Positions 16,452 through 24,394 of a stretch of DNA of 64,000 nt are shown in pieces. Position numbers and translations under genes: made by a program. The DNA is from JBJHDF01 sp050486405 (GTDB lineage Bacteria > Pseudomonadota > Gammaproteobacteria > Pseudomonadales > Cellvibrionaceae), in NCBI GenBank assembly GCA_050486405.1, contig JBJHDF010000017.1:26671-90670 (forward strand), written 5' to 3'. The notes under the pieces are model-generated. The model was not told the origin of the DNA. It did not search any database and was given only the letters and a program-made list of their open reading frames with translations. How positions within the stretch are numbered: position 1 is the stretch's first letter; every line of letters begins with the position of its first letter.

Positions 16452-17362
16452 ACAGTCCACGACAGAAGTTGTTCCTCCACGTCGGCCTGCCAAAGACAGG
16501 GACAAGTGCGCTGCAGACGTGGTGCAACAAATATCGAGAAGACCTGAAAGAAGATGGGGTCATTTATCCACCCGTCAACAGTATGGCCGGCGGACCGAAA
16601 CATCAATATGTTGTAAGTGGGCTCTTTAAAAGCAATCTAACAGCATTACGCACGGCACTTTCGAATGCTGATGATCACGGAAACATTTTACTTTCCGCGG
16701 AAGGAATGACAAACCATTTGTACGACTTCAGGCTGTCGGCCTTGAGTGAATTCAGAAGCGTAACGGAAGGTTACGATGTCCATGTATTCCTGGTATCTCG
16801 GCAGGTTGATTCCTGGACAAGGTCATACTACAAGCAATGCGTTATCAATCCGACCAATTCTGAATTCGCCTACGGCACCGCATTGAGATATGAGGAGTTT
16901 GCTCAACTTCCACGGGTTCGTCGCCTCGCGAATATCAAAAACGTGGTGCAGGACGTTGCGGCCGCTTATGGTGCCAGAACCGTCACGGCGGCTCGGTACG
17001 AAGAGGACTGGATGGGAGAGCTGCTGTCCATCATCGGCGCCGGGCAACGGGGGAGAATGCAGCTTGACCAGGTCAACGAAAGCGTGGCGGACGGGCTGAT
17101 CGAACCTATTCGTCAACTCAATGGTATGGGCTTGTCCGTGCAGGAACGTAACGCCTGGCTCAGTGTTATTCAGCATTGCTTTTCGACAAATCACAACATT
17201 TTACAAATGCAGGGGGCATCGACGGATATTGAGTCCCGGCTTGCGCTGATTGATAGCCGACTGCTAAAGCGGTTTACTGCGTCGAACAGTGATGAAGATC
17301 GAGTCTTGCAACGATTGAATGAATTCGTATTGGACCTCACGAGAAGACACCGTACGTCGTGA
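16448..17362 (+). CDS. Sulfotransferase-like protein
   Basis: A 304-residue protein starting with a PAPS-binding P-loop, HVGLPKTGTSALQ at residues 11-23. This form (GxPKTGTxxLQ) is common among bacterial carbohydrate sulfotransferase-like proteins. A second conserved region, VFLVSRQVDSWTRSYYKQ (about residues 115-132), matches the 3'-phosphate-binding Arg/Ser segment. It probably transfers sulfate from PAPS to a glycan. It overlaps the upstream glycosyltransferase-like gene by 4 bases, so the two are probably translated together. Acceptor unknown. Confidence 0.72.
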   Translation: MNSPRQKLFLHVGLPKTGTSALQTWCNKYREDLKEDGVIYPPVNSMAGGPKHQYVVSGLFKSNLTALRTALSNADDHGNILLSAEGMTNHLYDFRLSALSEFRSVTEGYDVHVFLVSRQVDSWTRSYYKQCVINPTNSEFAYGTALRYEEFAQLPRVRRLANIKNVVQDVAAAYGARTVTAARYEEDWMGELLSIIGAGQRGRMQLDQVNESVADGLIEPIRQLNGMGLSVQERNAWLSVIQHCFSTNHNILQMQGASTDIESRLALIDSRLLKRFTASNSDEDRVLQRLNEFVLDLTRRHRTS

Positions 17363-17550
17363 GATACGCTCCGATGCCCTGCTGGTTCTCCTTGCTTGAC
17401 TGGTTTTCCGATGATAGCCGGCGGAAACTCCAGGAGCCAGTATATCAGCCCCCGGCGCTTGGCGACAGTGATTTAAAACCGGAGTTGACGTGGACGAACA
17501 CAAGTCTTTTGAATTCGCGAGAGGTGGCCAACCCCGATGAGGCAAGATAA
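17359..17550 (+). CDS. Possible small coupled ORF of 63 codons
   Basis: A GTG overlaps the preceding stop (GTGA) and the frame ends 14 bases inside the next gene. The peptide (MRYAPMPCWFSLLDWFSDD...) has no recognised domain. Overlaps at both ends suggest a real coupled ORF, but no Shine-Dalgarno or family supports it; it could be spacer or the remnant of a lost gene. Confidence 0.25.
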   Translation: MRYAPMPCWFSLLDWFSDDSRRKLQEPVYQPPALGDSDLKPELTWTNTSLLNSREVANPDEAR

Positions 17551-18271
17551 ACCAGAGCCGAGCTACTCGGCCGACAATCTCGCAGTGTGGAAGAAAAACG
17601 TCGATTTCCTGGCCGACCCCCGTTTCGTGGAAGCGTACCGCTGCGGCATGGGTTCGGGGCATCACATGTGCCGGCCGCCCGGTTCGGACCGGGACATTCA
17701 CATCGAGTGGCGCGTTCACGTGCTGCTCTGGGCGGCGGTGCACGCCGCAAAGCTGGCGGGCGATTTCGTTGAGTGTGGAGTCAATACGGGGATCTACTCC
17801 CTGGCCGTCTGCCAGTACCTGGACTTCAATCGGACGGGCAAATCTTTCTACCTGTTTGACACCTACTGTGGGATTCCCGCCGAGCAGATGACGGATGAAG
17901 AGCGCTCCCTGGGGCGTGCCGACCAACACAGCAAGCTGTACAGTGAGTGTTACGACATCGCCCGGCGTAATTTCTCCCCCTACCCGAAGGCGGTTCTGGT
18001 CCGTGGAGTGGTTCCCGATACCCTGGACACAGTGGATATCCCAAGGGTTTGTTACCTGTCCATCGACATGAATATCGTGCAGCCTGAGATTGCAGCGATC
18101 GAGTTCTTCTGGGACAAGCTCTCACCAGGGGCGCCAGTGATTCTGGATGACTATGGCTGGGAGCATTTTAGCCCTCAGAGGGAGGCGATGAACGCGTTTG
18201 CGAAGCGGAAAAGTGTCGAGATCCTGACTCTGCCGACGGGGCAAGGTTTGTTGCTGCGTCCCCCCGACTGA
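17537..18271 (+). CDS. TylF/MycF-like SAM-dependent methyltransferase
   Basis: A 244-residue class I methyltransferase of the macrocin O-methyltransferase (TylF) family. The SAM-binding region GDFVECGVNTGIYS is at about residues 75-88, followed by YLFDTYCGIP and, near the C-terminus, VILDDYGWEHFSPQ with the metal-binding Asp pair of this family. In glycan loci such enzymes O-methylate sugar hydroxyls. The ATG at 17537 has GAGG about 11 bases upstream. Its 3' end overlaps the convergent fkbM-like gene by 104 bases. Confidence 0.82.
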   Translation: MRQDKPEPSYSADNLAVWKKNVDFLADPRFVEAYRCGMGSGHHMCRPPGSDRDIHIEWRVHVLLWAAVHAAKLAGDFVECGVNTGIYSLAVCQYLDFNRTGKSFYLFDTYCGIPAEQMTDEERSLGRADQHSKLYSECYDIARRNFSPYPKAVLVRGVVPDTLDTVDIPRVCYLSIDMNIVQPEIAAIEFFWDKLSPGAPVILDDYGWEHFSPQREAMNAFAKRKSVEILTLPTGQGLLLRPPD

Positions 18272-19430
18272 GATTGTCTTCCAAACGTGACGATGGAACG
18301 TCGCCAGTTGCCATCGTCAACGGGGCATGCAGCGTCGGGTTCCGATGAAAGAGCAGTTTGGGGCTCACGCCGCGAACACGGCGAAAAACGGTCGGGTCGA
18401 GGGCGTCCGGGCGTTTTATTGCCAGCATGTTGAAGCCGTGCGTCGGTCCGTCGGTGTGTATGGAGTCCAGCTCAACAAGCTCGATTGGCGAGCCATTCAT
18501 CGCGACATTGCTCTGATAGTCGCGGATCGCGAAGATGCGATAGCCGCAGGTGGTCAGAAAGCGAACAATGTCGGTTTGGGTGATACCGGCGGACCAGTCA
18601 GTGTAGGCGCCGTGAATCTCGAAGATGACGTGGGGCGCGCGATCCGCTGGCTGCTCCAGGAACCGCTGCCCCCCCTGAAGCGCCGCGAGCTCACCGCCTT
18701 CCACATCCAGCATAATGAGCTGGATTTCGGCAATGCCGTTGGCGTCGCCGTAGGTTTCGAGAGTGGTCGTCGCCAGGCCGTCCGGCGCCACCTGCGGCGC
18801 GGCATGGGCGTCATCGCCGACGAGGGCCAGGCGAACCCTGGGGTCGGACCAAAGGGCGATTTCATTGATCACGACATTGTGTAGTTTGTTTTGCCGTGCA
18901 TTCTCTGCGAGCAGACCAGCGCTGTCCGGCGAGGGTTCGAAGCAGTGGACGGTGCCCCGGCCACGCAGCCGGTCGGCGACCGGAACCGCCTGGTCTCCCA
19001 TATAGGCACCGCCAATGACAACGTGGCGTGCGTCGCGCGTCAATTCCAGCAGGGTTCTGGTGGTCTGCGGCTCCCAGACGTGGTCCGGCTCTGGATCATC
19101 CGACAGCAGGAAATCACGGGCGATCTTCGAGCTATAGCGGAGCGAGAGCTCCAGGCCGGACTTCAGCCGCTTGGTGAACAGGTGGCCCCGCCCGAAAACG
19201 GCGTCCAGGATCGGTCCTGTCACGCACTCACGGACGTCGAATCCCTCGGGTGCCATTCTGCGCGCCTGTGCTTCGTAGCGCTTCAGCAGCGCGACCAACT
19301 CTTCGGTAGTGCGCTCCTCATGCCCTATTGCGCGCAGTGCTGCTGCGAGCCGGTCGGTGGACGCCGGGAGAGCCTGTGACGGCTGTGGGTGGCTGCGCAC
19401 TTTTTCCTCGCGCGGGGCATCAGCGCACAT
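18168..19430 (-). CDS. FkbM-family methyltransferase
   Basis: About 420 residues. The FkbM-type methyltransferase core occupies residues 150-330: HVVIGGAYMGDQAVPVAD, VHCFEPSPDSAGLLAENA, IQLIMLDVEGGELAALQGG and HVIFEIHG. Such enzymes O-methylate sugars or lipids. The ATG at 19430 has GGGAG 6 bases before it and overlaps the end of the upstream glycosyltransferase gene; a TTG at 19481 is less likely. The last 34 residues are read antisense to the end of the tylF-like gene, are rich in Ser/Ala, and look like an accidental extension after loss of the original stop. It is the last gene of the leftward operon. Confidence 0.8.
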   Translation of the reverse strand: MCADAPREEKVRSHPQPSQALPASTDRLAAALRAIGHEERTTEELVALLKRYEAQARRMAPEGFDVRECVTGPILDAVFGRGHLFTKRLKSGLELSLRYSSKIARDFLLSDDPEPDHVWEPQTTRTLLELTRDARHVVIGGAYMGDQAVPVADRLRGRGTVHCFEPSPDSAGLLAENARQNKLHNVVINEIALWSDPRVRLALVGDDAHAAPQVAPDGLATTTLETYGDANGIAEIQLIMLDVEGGELAALQGGQRFLEQPADRAPHVIFEIHGAYTDWSAGITQTDIVRFLTTCGYRIFAIRDYQSNVAMNGSPIELVELDSIHTDGPTHGFNMLAIKRPDALDPTVFRRVRGVSPKLLFHRNPTLHAPLTMATGDVPSSRLEDNLSRGDAATNLAPSAESGSRHFSASQTRSSPPSEG

Positions 19431-20694
19431 CGGCATCTCCCGGCGCCGGGGCGTCCACGCGCAGCAATGTTTCGGCCTCAACGTTGATCATGATCCCGAT
19501 GCTCTCCCCGGGTAGTTTACGCAACCTGTTGTGTGGAGGCGGCTCGGTGGGCGACGCGGCGTCAGCGCTTGCCTTGTCCTCCACCAGTTGGTCTTCCGGT
19601 CTGTCGTAGTGGCCCGGTTCACCGCGGTTGTCGGACGAGATCGCGTTGCGGCGCAGCGCCTCGGCAATGAAGGCAAGCTTTTTTCTGTATCGGCGGCGCG
19701 TATCGGTGCCGTCGGTAAACAGGTCGCTGAACAGAGTGAGCTGCTGTTGTATGGCTTTGTGCGAATACATGGGGCTCTCCGCGAAGTCACTGCGCAAATG
19801 GGCTGGCGTTCCGCAGCGTTCGGCTATAATCCGCAACATCAAGGACTCCGTGAGCTTTTCCGCTGCGCTGCTATCGAGGGAACTTACCTCCAGCAGATCC
19901 TGCTTGAGGAATCCGGCAATTTTCAGAACCAACTCGCTATCGTGTATGAAGAAGAGTACTGATTCGGGCCGCAGATAACTGTGATTGTAGTTGCGGGTGC
20001 TGATGAACGCGATTTTTGGGATTGCCTTGATTTTACCGCGTAGCGCATCGTGGAGGCCCACCGAATAGTCATAGAGGCCGGCCAGAAACAGTTGTTGTGC
20101 CCGCTGATAGCGCTCCAGCAAAAGGTCGCGACGCGTCACGGCATAGGTTGTCGCCACCGGCCACTGCGCGTAGCCCCTCGCACGCGCAACAGGCGAATCC
20201 GACTGGATGCCACGCGCCACCGAGAGACGACCGATAACCTGCTCAGAGTTCTTCAGGTTTAGATTGACAGTAGCACCCATTGCCGTGACAAAGTCAGTGT
20301 TTTCGCGTAGAAAACGCGCGCCTTGTTGAAAGACCTCCATCATTGGGAAGTCGTCGTCCGAGCCGACGACCAGGAGTTCGTCGTTCACATTCCGCAGCAC
20401 ATCGACGATACGCGCGAAGTAACACAGATCCGCCGGATAGGGCCTGTAGTCGATCGCCAGACTGGGCGCGGCGCCGGCAACGGTCTCCCGGTTCAGCGGT
20501 TTGTAGGATTCGTTGCTGCCGTCGGCGATGATGACGCCGGTGCCGGGATAGAAGTGATCGAGGAACGTCAGCACGCTGCGCAGCGAGGTGGGCCGATTTC
20601 GGGTCGGGATGAAGAGCCTCGGCATGGGGCTGTGCTCACGCTGTAGGTCGGCAGGTGAGTCCGCCACAGCCTGTTGCAGGCGATCTTCTTTCAT
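19420..20694 (-). CDS. Glycosyltransferase of the RLFIPTRNRP (TIGR00180/TIGR04440-like) type, copy 2
   Basis: A 424-residue protein beginning, after a short lead, with PRLFIPTRNRPTSLRSVL, GVIIADGSNESYKP, and the acidic motif LLVVGSDDDFPMMEVFQQG (about residues 108-126), where the DDD resembles the metal-binding DxD of GT-A glycosyltransferases. The centre has AGLYDYSVGLHDAL and TRNYNHSYLRPES. It is a clear paralogue of the gene immediately upstream (20698-21912), 3 bases away. The low-complexity tail (residues 365-424) is not shared. Predicted to add a sugar in surface glycan synthesis; substrate unknown. Confidence 0.72.
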   Translation of the reverse strand: MKEDRLQQAVADSPADLQREHSPMPRLFIPTRNRPTSLRSVLTFLDHFYPGTGVIIADGSNESYKPLNRETVAGAAPSLAIDYRPYPADLCYFARIVDVLRNVNDELLVVGSDDDFPMMEVFQQGARFLRENTDFVTAMGATVNLNLKNSEQVIGRLSVARGIQSDSPVARARGYAQWPVATTYAVTRRDLLLERYQRAQQLFLAGLYDYSVGLHDALRGKIKAIPKIAFISTRNYNHSYLRPESVLFFIHDSELVLKIAGFLKQDLLEVSSLDSSAAEKLTESLMLRIIAERCGTPAHLRSDFAESPMYSHKAIQQQLTLFSDLFTDGTDTRRRYRKKLAFIAEALRRNAISSDNRGEPGHYDRPEDQLVEDKASADAASPTEPPPHNRLRKLPGESIGIMINVEAETLLRVDAPAPGDADVR

Positions 20695-20697
20695 TTG

Positions 20698-21912
20698 TTA
20701 TAGCCTAAAAAGAGTGTCAGGGTCCAGCAAGCAAGTCGGCGGCAAGCTTCCCGCTTTGGGCTGGGGCACTGCGCCCGGGGTAGCCGGCGCGCTCGGTGGC
20801 TGCTTGCTCTCAGCCGAGGCCTTTCCGGGAGTAAGCTGGTCACGCAGATTCTCGTAGAAAGGTTCTTCCCCGCGATTATCGGTTGACCGGGCGTTGCGGC
20901 GCAAGCATGCCGCAATGAAAGACAATCTGGCATCGTAGCGTGCGCGAGTCTCGCTCCCCTCCGTGAACAGCTCATCGAACATGCCGAGCTGGTTCTGAAA
21001 CGCTGGATGGAGGAAGATCTCACCTTCGGTGAAGCCCTGCTGCTTGAACGCCGGACCACCACAGTAGGCCGCAATCTTGCGCTGCATCAGCATCTCGGCA
21101 TGGCGCATGGCGCCCTCTTCATCCAGGGCGCCGTCTTTAAGAAGATCGTTGCGAAAGCGCTCGACGATCCTCAGTGTCAGATCGCTGTGCTTCAAGAAGA
21201 GGAGTTTGCTACTGACTGGTCTGAGGTAACTGTGATTGTAGTTGTTTGTGCGCACGTAACCGAGCTTCGCAAAGGCCTTGGTTGTGCCCCAGGTCGCATC
21301 GTGAATACCGACGGTGTAGTCGTAGAAGCCGGCAAGAAACAGCTCGTCCGCCCACCGGTAGCGTTCGAGCAGCAGTTCGCGGCGGGTAAGGGCCTGGGTT
21401 GTCGGCATCGGCCAGGCCGCGTACTGCCGGGTCCGCACAGCCGCCGTAGCGCCGGAAATGTTACGTACCACCGCAAGCCGGGCCCTCATCAGGCCAGGCT
21501 CGGGCAGTCCAAGGTTGATGGAGGCGCCCATGGCGGTTCCGCACTCGGGATGCTCTCGCAGATACTGCACCCCCTGCTCGAAGACCTCCATCATGGGGAA
21601 GTCGTCGTCGCCCCCCATGATAAAGAACTCATCACGCTCGCCTTCCAGCACAGCGAGGGTGCGGTCGAACAAGCTCATGTCTTCGGGGTAGGCCTGATAA
21701 TCCACTTCAAGCTCATTTTGTACAGTAGCGACTGCTACCCGATTTTCCGGCTTGAAACTCTCGCTGCTGCCGTCGGCGACGATGAGGCCGGTGCCGGGAT
21801 AAAAGCAGCGGAGGTATTCCAGTATGCCACGCAGCGCCGTAGGGCGGTTGCGCGTTGGGATCAGAAGTCTGGGTATGGCTGTGGTCATGGTTGAACGTGG
21901 TTCAGTCTTCAT
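20698..21912 (-). CDS. Glycosyltransferase of the RLLIPTRNRP (TIGR00180/TIGR04440-like) type, copy 1
   Basis: A 404-residue paralogue of the next gene, with the same ordered motifs: PRLLIPTRNRPTALRGIL, GLIVADGSSESFKPENR, FFIMGGDDDFPMMEVFEQG, AGFYDYTVGIHDATWG and NNYNHSYLRP. Sequence around these motifs is about half identical by eye. Predicted GT-A-like glycosyltransferase with a conserved acidic triplet. The start may be 21912 or the internal ATG at 21888 (MTTAIPRLL). It lies 39 bases after the sulfotransferase gene in the same leftward operon. Confidence 0.72.
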   Translation of the reverse strand: MKTEPRSTMTTAIPRLLIPTRNRPTALRGILEYLRCFYPGTGLIVADGSSESFKPENRVAVATVQNELEVDYQAYPEDMSLFDRTLAVLEGERDEFFIMGGDDDFPMMEVFEQGVQYLREHPECGTAMGASINLGLPEPGLMRARLAVVRNISGATAAVRTRQYAAWPMPTTQALTRRELLLERYRWADELFLAGFYDYTVGIHDATWGTTKAFAKLGYVRTNNYNHSYLRPVSSKLLFLKHSDLTLRIVERFRNDLLKDGALDEEGAMRHAEMLMQRKIAAYCGGPAFKQQGFTEGEIFLHPAFQNQLGMFDELFTEGSETRARYDARLSFIAACLRRNARSTDNRGEEPFYENLRDQLTPGKASAESKQPPSAPATPGAVPQPKAGSLPPTCLLDPDTLFRL

Positions 21913-21951
21913 TCAGCGGTCTCAATCAGCATGAAGGTGTGCGCTCGGTAG

Positions 21952-22746
21952 CTACAAACCGAGCGGCGAGAAATCGTGGTCATCGTAGTAGGCGGCAAGC
22001 TGCCTGATGCGCTCTTTCACGGCCATCGGCAACTGCTCGCCACGGCCGACTATGCCCACATTGCGCGGTGTGCGCGTCTGCGCCTCACTGACTGCGATGT
22101 CCAGGGATTCACTGTCGTGCGGCAGGCCTACATGGTCGGCTATGTCTCCGAGCGTTGCCTTCGGATCCTGGACCAGTTCCTCGTAAGTGACGCGTTTTAC
22201 GTGCTCTGCGTTGGACCAACTGATATAGAAGTTGAGGTACCAGGGAATGATCATGTCGGCGATGAATGCGTAGATCCGGTCCGTGGGCCATCCCCTCATT
22301 TCCGTGGAAAAGTATGCCATGGGGATTGCCACCGGCCTGTTGCACAGGTGGTCCTTCATACTGACGACGACATCGAACAGGTTGCGGACAAGAACGATTG
22401 GCACTATGCCGTGTTCACGCAATATGGTGGCCGTCGGCTTGGTGTATCGCAAGTGCATCTGCGCGACAAAACCACGCGGCTTCGGAATGTGACGCACCGT
22501 ACCCTGGTGCTGCATCTGTCGCAGAAGCTCCGTCTTGTAGATCTCTTTCTTCAGGTGTTCCAGGCAGATTTCCTGCTCACGCCGATGATAGCCGGGAACC
22601 AGGTAGGCATGGCGCATGCCTCTTATCTGCGCCAGGAGTTCGGTAAGGAACGTGGAGCCGCTCTTGGGCATGCAGGCTACGATGACGCGGTGCTCGCGGC
22701 GCGTTTTTTTTGAGCGGCGGGCCGGGCTCTGCAGCGGAGTGCTCAT
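21952..22746 (-). CDS. Sulfotransferase domain protein
   Basis: A 264-residue protein with the PAPS 5'-phosphosulfate loop ACMPKSGSTFLTELL (about residues 24-38) and the 3'-phosphate motif IVLVRNLFDVVVSMKDHL (about residues 118-135), in the usual order and spacing of the PF00685-type fold. A basic N-terminal segment precedes the first strand; no membrane anchor is seen, so the enzyme is probably cytoplasmic and acts on a lipid-linked or nucleotide-linked glycan. It overlaps the cmcI-like gene by 4 bases. High GC, like the rest of this operon. Confidence 0.82.
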   Translation of the reverse strand: MSTPLQSPARRSKKTRREHRVIVACMPKSGSTFLTELLAQIRGMRHAYLVPGYHRREQEICLEHLKKEIYKTELLRQMQHQGTVRHIPKPRGFVAQMHLRYTKPTATILREHGIVPIVLVRNLFDVVVSMKDHLCNRPVAIPMAYFSTEMRGWPTDRIYAFIADMIIPWYLNFYISWSNAEHVKRVTYEELVQDPKATLGDIADHVGLPHDSESLDIAVSEAQTRTPRNVGIVGRGEQLPMAVKERIRQLAAYYDDHDFSPLGL

Positions 22747-23576
22747 AGCGGAACGCGCCTCAGATAGCCGCCCGGCGCAAGTGAGAGCAGGAGCTTGTCT
22801 TCAAGGGCGTGGTCGATTTCGAACCGTAACGGCCGGCCATCAACGCCGAGTTGCTCCCGGTCCGTGAGCTGCGTCAGATACGCCGACACCGCTGTCGCCG
22901 GATTGTCGCCGCGGCTCCAGGGCCGGTCGGGAAAGAGGTCGTCGGATAGATCCTCGACGATGGTGTCGAAGACGATGCAGTAACTGCCGGGCGAGACCAG
23001 TGGCGCGTAAAGCTCCAACTCGGCCAGCACATGGTCGTGCGTGTGGTTGGCGTCCAGGCATAACAATACGCAGGAGTGTGCCGCCGCGATTTCACCGACT
23101 CTCGCTGCGACCTCCGGTGCGAGCGAGGAGCCCTCGATCAACTCGACGCGACTGCGCAGTGGGTGGGCGTCCAGGGCGGCACGGTTGTGTGAGCGAATGT
23201 CAATGTCGACGCCGACGACCTTGCGCTTTGGAGCCCGCGGGTCCAGCGTCTGTCCGGTCTCGGTTGCCTTGCAGAGTTCAAGCAGGGCCAGCAAGGAGGC
23301 GCTCAGCATCAGCGAACCACCGTGCGCGACACCCGTTTCGATGATCAGGTCCGGTTTCACCGCCCAGACAATCTCCTGCAGCGCCACCATGTCGCCCGGC
23401 AGCTGGATGATGGGGCGGCCCATCCACGTGAAGTTGTACATGTAGCGCTCGCGGAAGGCGTGCTCCATCCAGCGGGTCGACAGCGTCTGCCAGTCATGTG
23501 CGGCCGGATAACCGGAGATCCTGGCCTTCTTCTCGCGCTCGAAGGCGGCGACAGGGTCGCGTGAGGCGTCGGTCAT
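22743..23576 (-). CDS. CmcI-like (cephalosporin hydroxylase family) SAM-dependent enzyme
   Basis: A 277-residue protein of the PF04989 family. Conserved parts are NFTWMGRPIIQLPGDMVALQEI (in pieces), DLIIETGVAHGGSLMLSA as the SAM-binding glycine loop near residue 80, VVGVDIDIRSHNR, LLCLDANHTHDHVLAEL and YCIVFDTIVEDL. Despite the family name, members in glycan loci, including rhamnosyl O-methyltransferases, are usually methyltransferases. It overlaps both neighbours by 4 bases, in the branched-sugar operon. Confidence 0.82.
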   Translation of the reverse strand: MTDASRDPVAAFEREKKARISGYPAAHDWQTLSTRWMEHAFRERYMYNFTWMGRPIIQLPGDMVALQEIVWAVKPDLIIETGVAHGGSLMLSASLLALLELCKATETGQTLDPRAPKRKVVGVDIDIRSHNRAALDAHPLRSRVELIEGSSLAPEVAARVGEIAAAHSCVLLCLDANHTHDHVLAELELYAPLVSPGSYCIVFDTIVEDLSDDLFPDRPWSRGDNPATAVSAYLTQLTDREQLGVDGRPLRFEIDHALEDKLLLSLAPGGYLRRVPL

Positions 23577-24394
23577 GGGTGCTGTACTCCAGAACAGGTC
23601 TCAATCAGGCCCGGCAGGTCGTCGAGGATCGAGCCCTCGCTGAGTCCGAACTCATGCCGTACACGACTGACGTCGGCGGCAGGAAAGGCACGTATCGGAG
23701 CCTCGGGCGCAAAGGTTATGCGCGCACCGGTAAGTTGCCGGATTGCCTCGGCCAGTTCGGCATGGCGCGTCGCGCGGCCGCTTGCCACGTTGTAAAGGCG
23801 CTGGCGTCCGCCAACAGCGATTGCCGCCAGCAGCCGTGCTGCCTCCGGCGCAGCGATGTAGTCCTTCGCGGACTCGGGCGCCTCGCCAAAGGTGACTGTC
23901 CCGCGCTGATTCAGTTCGTCAAGCAGGGCGCTCAGAAAACCGTGCCGGGCTTGGCCGGGGCCGTACACGTTGGCGAGGCGGGCGACGCGCACGCAGGGCG
24001 TGTCCAGGGCAAGACAGATGGCCTCGCCCAGCAGCTTGCTGAGGTTGTAGAGCCCATCCAGGGACGGCGCGGCGCTCAGTGGCACCTCTTCTGTCGCTGG
24101 CGTTGCCGGATCCAGCCCTGCATAGACACGCGTGCTGGAGAGGTAGAGCCAGGAGTCGTAACGAAGCTGCTTCAGCAGGCGGGCGAGCAGGCAGACATGC
24201 GCCTCTACCGCCGCCAGGGGACGGCTGCGGAAGTCACCCGTCAGGCCGATGGCATAAATAACGTGCCCGGCGTCGCCTGTCGAGTGTGCGACCTCATTAC
24301 GCCGTGGGACCGTCACCACATGCCCCCCGGCCCGGAGGTGGGCACATAGGTGGCCACCCACAAAACCCTCGCCGCCAAAGATCGTGAACCTCAT
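23573..24394 (-). CDS. NAD(P)-dependent epimerase/reductase (extended SDR)
   Basis: A 273-residue extended short-chain dehydrogenase: the nucleotide-binding loop is FGGEGFVGGHL (residues 6-16), the catalytic region has SSTRVYAG and YNLSKLLGE (Tyr-x-x-x-Lys), and later VARLANVYGPGQARHG. It resembles sugar 4-ketoreductases. Placed after the C-methyltransferase, 3,5-epimerase-like, rfbG and rfbF genes, it most likely reduces the 4-keto group to finish the CDP-linked sugar. That role is inferred from position. Overlaps both neighbours by 4 bases. Confidence 0.78.
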   Translation of the reverse strand: MRFTIFGGEGFVGGHLCAHLRAGGHVVTVPRRNEVAHSTGDAGHVIYAIGLTGDFRSRPLAAVEAHVCLLARLLKQLRYDSWLYLSSTRVYAGLDPATPATEEVPLSAAPSLDGLYNLSKLLGEAICLALDTPCVRVARLANVYGPGQARHGFLSALLDELNQRGTVTFGEAPESAKDYIAAPEAARLLAAIAVGGRQRLYNVASGRATRHAELAEAIRQLTGARITFAPEAPIRAFPAADVSRVRHEFGLSEGSILDDLPGLIETCSGVQHP

